Shown in pieces: positions 61,428 through 64,000 of a stretch of DNA of 64,000 nt (positions within the stretch are counted from its first letter, which is position 1; each line of letters starts with the position of its first letter). The stretch is from Pyrenopolyporus hunteri (taxonomy: Eukaryota; Ascomycota; Sordariomycetes; Xylariales; Hypoxylaceae): assembly GCA_902806595.1 (NCBI GenBank), contig CADCXC010000037.1, forward strand, positions 1,116,001-1,180,000, in the 5' to 3' direction. The notes below the pieces were generated by a model. That model was not told where the DNA came from, searched no databases, and was given only the letters and a program-made list of their open reading frames with translations. The position numbers and the translations under genes are program-made.

Positions 61428-62504
61428 ATGTCCTCGAAGCTGGAGGCGATTCTGCCAAAGTTCAAGAATGCCCAGCTATCACGACTCGCCTCCCTATGCG
61501 GCGTGAAGGTCACTGGCCGCAAAGCGGAGTTCGTCGAGCGATTGGTTGCTGCCGCCGAGGCACGTGCCGCCGTACCGCCCGCCGTCGCGGATAAGCCGCT
61601 CATCTTGAGTATCGACATGGGCATCCGGAATCTGGGGTACAGCCTCATATCGCCCGTCCCATCACCGTCTTCATCGCCGGCTAAGCGTCGCTCATCGGCG
61701 GCCAAATCGGCGGCGGCCAAGACCGCGGGCATAACTGCCGAGACCCTGCGCGAACCGCCGCGCATCCACCTACACGCCTGGCAACGGCGGGAGCTTCTCG
61801 AATCCGCCATGGACTCACCCGACGACAACGAGAGGTTCAGCCCGGCCTCGATGGCCGTTGTGACGGACCAGCTGGTGCGGCGGGACCTGCTGCCCCTCAA
61901 GCCGACGCACATCCTGATCGAGCGGCAGCGGTGGCGGAGCGGCGGCGGCATGGCGGTCAGCGAGTGGACGCTCCGCGTCAACACGCTCGAGGCCATGCTC
62001 CACGCGTCGCTGCGCACGCTGCGGGAACTCGGCCATTGGGACGGCGAGCTGCTGTCCGTGTTGCCCGACCGGGTCATGCGGTTCTGGCAACCGGCGTCGC
62101 CGGTCCTAGCGATGAAAGGCGACGAGGTTGAGGGAAAAGCGAAAAAGGCAACCAAGGCGTCGCAGAGCAGCAAGAAGCACAAGATCGCCGTCCTGAAAGG
62201 CTGGTTGACGAGGGAGGGCGCGGAGGAGGTCATCGTACCCGCCAATCCCGATATAGAGGACGCCGTGAAGCAGTTCCGTATGAAACTAGCCGGCGCTCGA
62301 AGACCGAGAGGCGGGAAGGAGTCGCCGCATGGGGTGCTTCCGCAGAAACTCGACGACCTGACTGATAGTCTCCTGCAAGGCGTAGCGTGGTTGAAGTGGG
62401 AGGAAAACAAGGCGTCCCTCCTTACGGAGGACGGACTGACGAAGCTGTTAGAAGAGAAGCTCTTAGACGAGCTGGAGGCCAACACGATACTAGATGACGT
62501 ATAA
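61428..62504 (+). CDS. cce1: Mitochondrial Holliday-junction resolvase (Cce1/Ydc2 type)
   Basis: Intronless, 358 aa. The N-terminal SAP-like helical motif (residues about 14-43, NAQLSRLASLCGVKVTGRKA) binds DNA. The RNase H-like nuclease fold follows, with first strand ILSIDMGIRNLGYSLIS (catalytic Asp63), then the conserved PTHILIERQRWRSGGG (acidic Glu) and the C-terminal DDLTDSLLQGVAWLKWEENK with further catalytic Asp. This is the Cce1/Ydc2 build, whose yeast and fission-yeast members cut four-way junctions and keep mitochondrial DNA segregating. Disordered inserts (SPSSSPAKRRSSAAK; KGDEVEGKAKKATKASQSSKK) lengthen it relative to yeast proteins. No strong presequence is visible at this start. 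Confidence 0.93.
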   Translation: MSSKLEAILPKFKNAQLSRLASLCGVKVTGRKAEFVERLVAAAEARAAVPPAVADKPLILSIDMGIRNLGYSLISPVPSPSSSPAKRRSSAAKSAAAKTAGITAETLREPPRIHLHAWQRRELLESAMDSPDDNERFSPASMAVVTDQLVRRDLLPLKPTHILIERQRWRSGGGMAVSEWTLRVNTLEAMLHASLRTLRELGHWDGELLSVLPDRVMRFWQPASPVLAMKGDEVEGKAKKATKASQSSKKHKIAVLKGWLTREGAEEVIVPANPDIEDAVKQFRMKLAGARRPRGGKESPHGVLPQKLDDLTDSLLQGVAWLKWEENKASLLTEDGLTKLLEEKLLDELEANTILDDV

Positions 62505-62710
62505 ATAACCGTTCAATTGTAATTGTACAAATATCCATCTATATTCAAATATCAAGGCCAAAACAGTAGATAATCCTAGCCCTTCGCGCTAGGGTTACCG
62601 TCTGCCTACTCAACATGCGATTCTAACTAGTTCACTTGAGCCCGTGGGAATTGGGGTATAACAGGCTAAGGATAATGCAAAACCAGCTAATCTCTCCTTC
62701 GACTCATCGT

Positions 62711-63370
62711 TTACAGAAACAGGACGCTGGTCAATCCCGTAGCCAGGAGCGCGGCAGCAGCGTAGAGGAAGGGCTGGGGCTCCGTGGACACGCCAGCGCC
62801 AGTGGGGGTAGGGGAGCTGCCAGAGCCGCTAAATACTTATTAGCAAACTAATATATAGCTATATATGCAAGTAAAAGGAATACTCACGTCGTGCTGCTAG
62901 CGTCGTTTCCGGCGGCAGTGGTACCGTCAGTCGGGGTAGCAGAAGAGTCGCTGCCGGTAGGAGAAGCAGTGCCGGTGCTGGAGTGAGACGAGGAGGTCGA
63001 GGTGGGAAGCTTAGCAACAGTGACGCCCTGCTCCAAGCACTTAGAGGAGTAGACCTCGTAGGCCTTGGGCAGAGTATCCTTGTGGCAGCTCTCGGTCAAG
63101 TTGCCCTGGATGGCCTCCTGGAGGTCGCCGCAGACCGCCTTCAAGTCGGACGGGTTATCCTGAACTCTGTAATACGCGCAATCGCGATGAAATTAGCCCC
63201 ATGATCCCCAATTGCGAAAATAAACACGTCTCTTGCTTCTCGCCCAGCACGATTCAAGACACCACATAACCAACGTACCCAAGGGCAGCCAACAGACAGG
63301 CCGGGGGGATAGCGGCAGCGACCTGGAAGAACGCCAGGGCGGCGGTGAAGATGGCGAAGGAGGCACGCAT
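62711..63370 (-). CDS. Small GPI-anchored CFEM-like cell-surface protein
   Basis: Exons in coding order 63370..63279, 63166..62888 and 62828..62711; 162 aa. Donors GTACGT and GTGAGT, acceptors TTACAG and TTTAG; both joins are phase 2. Signal peptide about residues 1-20, then a four-cysteine region starting IPPACLLAALG, with DLKAVCGDL, NLTESCHKD and YSSKCLEQGV, which resembles half of a CFEM domain (normally eight Cys). A Ser/Thr-rich stalk follows and the tail FLYAAAALLATGLTSVLFL is a hydrophobic GPI signal. Only 206 bp from the converging cce1. Probably cell-wall or plasma-membrane located; a role in heme or metal capture is known for full CFEM proteins but is uncertain here. Confidence 0.85.
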
Positions 63371-64000
63371 GTTGACGGAGGTGTGGGATCGGGATTGCTC
63401 GAGAAGAACTGAAACACGTCGAGGGGGAGGGAGAAGCTGGCGAGAAAACGGGCGAATGAAACAACAAGGACTCGAAATCGCACGCGCCGGGGAGATGACC
63501 GAATCGATCGGGGGAGAGGGATTGTCTAACAGGTAAAATGAATGTACTATTCGGAAGATAATGAGTGACAAGACTGCAGCGTAAGGAATGACTGCGAGAC
63601 CGTGAGTTGCTAAATTGAAAGGATTGGAGAAGTGAGGTTGAGAGGATGAAGGTGGTGAAAAAGAATGGACCGCGCCGTTTAGAACGATCCCTCTCTTGCT
63701 TCTCTCTCCCCTGAATTCAACGTGTGACAAGGGGCGCCGGTCCTTGTCAATTCAGGGTAAACCTCGGCGAGACATTTGATACAAGCTCCAAGTACCTATC
63801 CCGTATTTTGGACGTTCTACTAATTGAGCTTAGCGTGCCCATATAGAAAGTACCTATGTACCTAACCTTCGTATCTACATGTAAGTATCAAGCCTGGAAA
63901 ATTAACATTCATCATCAAACAGTTTAAAAATCTAATACAAAGTTGACGACTAGATGGGTATTGCTTTCTTTATTTCTCTCGAGTGAAATAATCCGTTGTA
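63371..64000. other. Promoter region of the CFEM-like gene and window end
   Basis: C/T-rich leader (plus strand purine-rich) up to about 63700, then ordinary spacer to the window edge with TACCTA-type motifs near 63850. No gene. Confidence 0.5.

Overview
This window reads as nuclear DNA of a filamentous ascomycete (Pezizomycotina, most likely a Sordariomycete or relative; the class is inferred). The evidence is short GT-AG introns of about 45-170 bp with CTAAC/CTGAC-like branch points, CAAGATG-type start contexts, fungal-specific families (Sog2, GPI-anchored Ser-rich secreted proteins, Tsc13, DTGSSDTW aspartic protease), and intergenic spacers filled with TACCTA/TAGGTA motifs. There are no operons. 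Genes lie on both strands and most spacers are 0.3-3.5 kb. Exon structures were joined by hand from splice consensus plus reading-frame and family continuity; exon lists are in the evidence fields.

Layout. 1-3 kb: 3' end of a SET-domain gene facing a type II membrane protein. 4.5-6.2 kb: a gene-like tract broken by stops and frameshifts. 6.7-12 kb: ribosomal protein eS25 (with an 8-nt exon and a GC-AG intron), the mitochondrial ADP/ATP carrier, and the CENP-X/MHF2 histone-fold protein. 14-24 kb: a GPI-type cupredoxin, a membrane cytochrome-b5-like (MAPR) protein, a zinc-type alcohol dehydrogenase-like enzyme, ribosomal protein uS7 (Rps5), a GNAT acetyltransferase and a short-chain dehydrogenase. 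24-32 kb: the ER Hsp70-related chaperone Lhs1/GRP170 (ends HDEL), a secreted aspartic protease and a small coiled-coil protein. 35-43 kb: a BRD8-like bromodomain protein, an AT-rich island carrying an inverted-repeat (foldback) element, and an AT-hook protein. 43-50 kb: RING/TRAF zinc-finger protein, Tsc13 enoyl reductase, a GCN5L1/BLOC-1-type protein and a short RecQ helicase. 52-63.4 kb: Sog2 (RAM network LRR protein), glutathione reductase with an in-frame mitochondrial presequence, a mitochondrial Holliday-junction resolvase (Cce1/Ydc2 type) and a small GPI-anchored CFEM-like protein.

The genes are mostly housekeeping and do not form a pathway cluster. Several are linked only by theme: mitochondrion (AAC, Glr1 long form, Cce1), genome maintenance (MHF2, RecQ, Cce1), ER/lipid (Lhs1, Tsc13, MAPR) and cell surface (cupredoxin, CFEM-like protein, Sog2 signalling).

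The most unusual items are the 809-bp foldback element with nested inverted repeats and an 8-bp target duplication at 39.2-40.05 kb, the 8-nt exon plus GC-AG intron in rps25, the alternative-start glutathione reductase whose presequence is partly written by a trinucleotide repeat, and the decayed gene at 4.5-6.2 kb. I found no CRISPR array, rRNA or tRNA. I did not find a clear multi-gene novel system.
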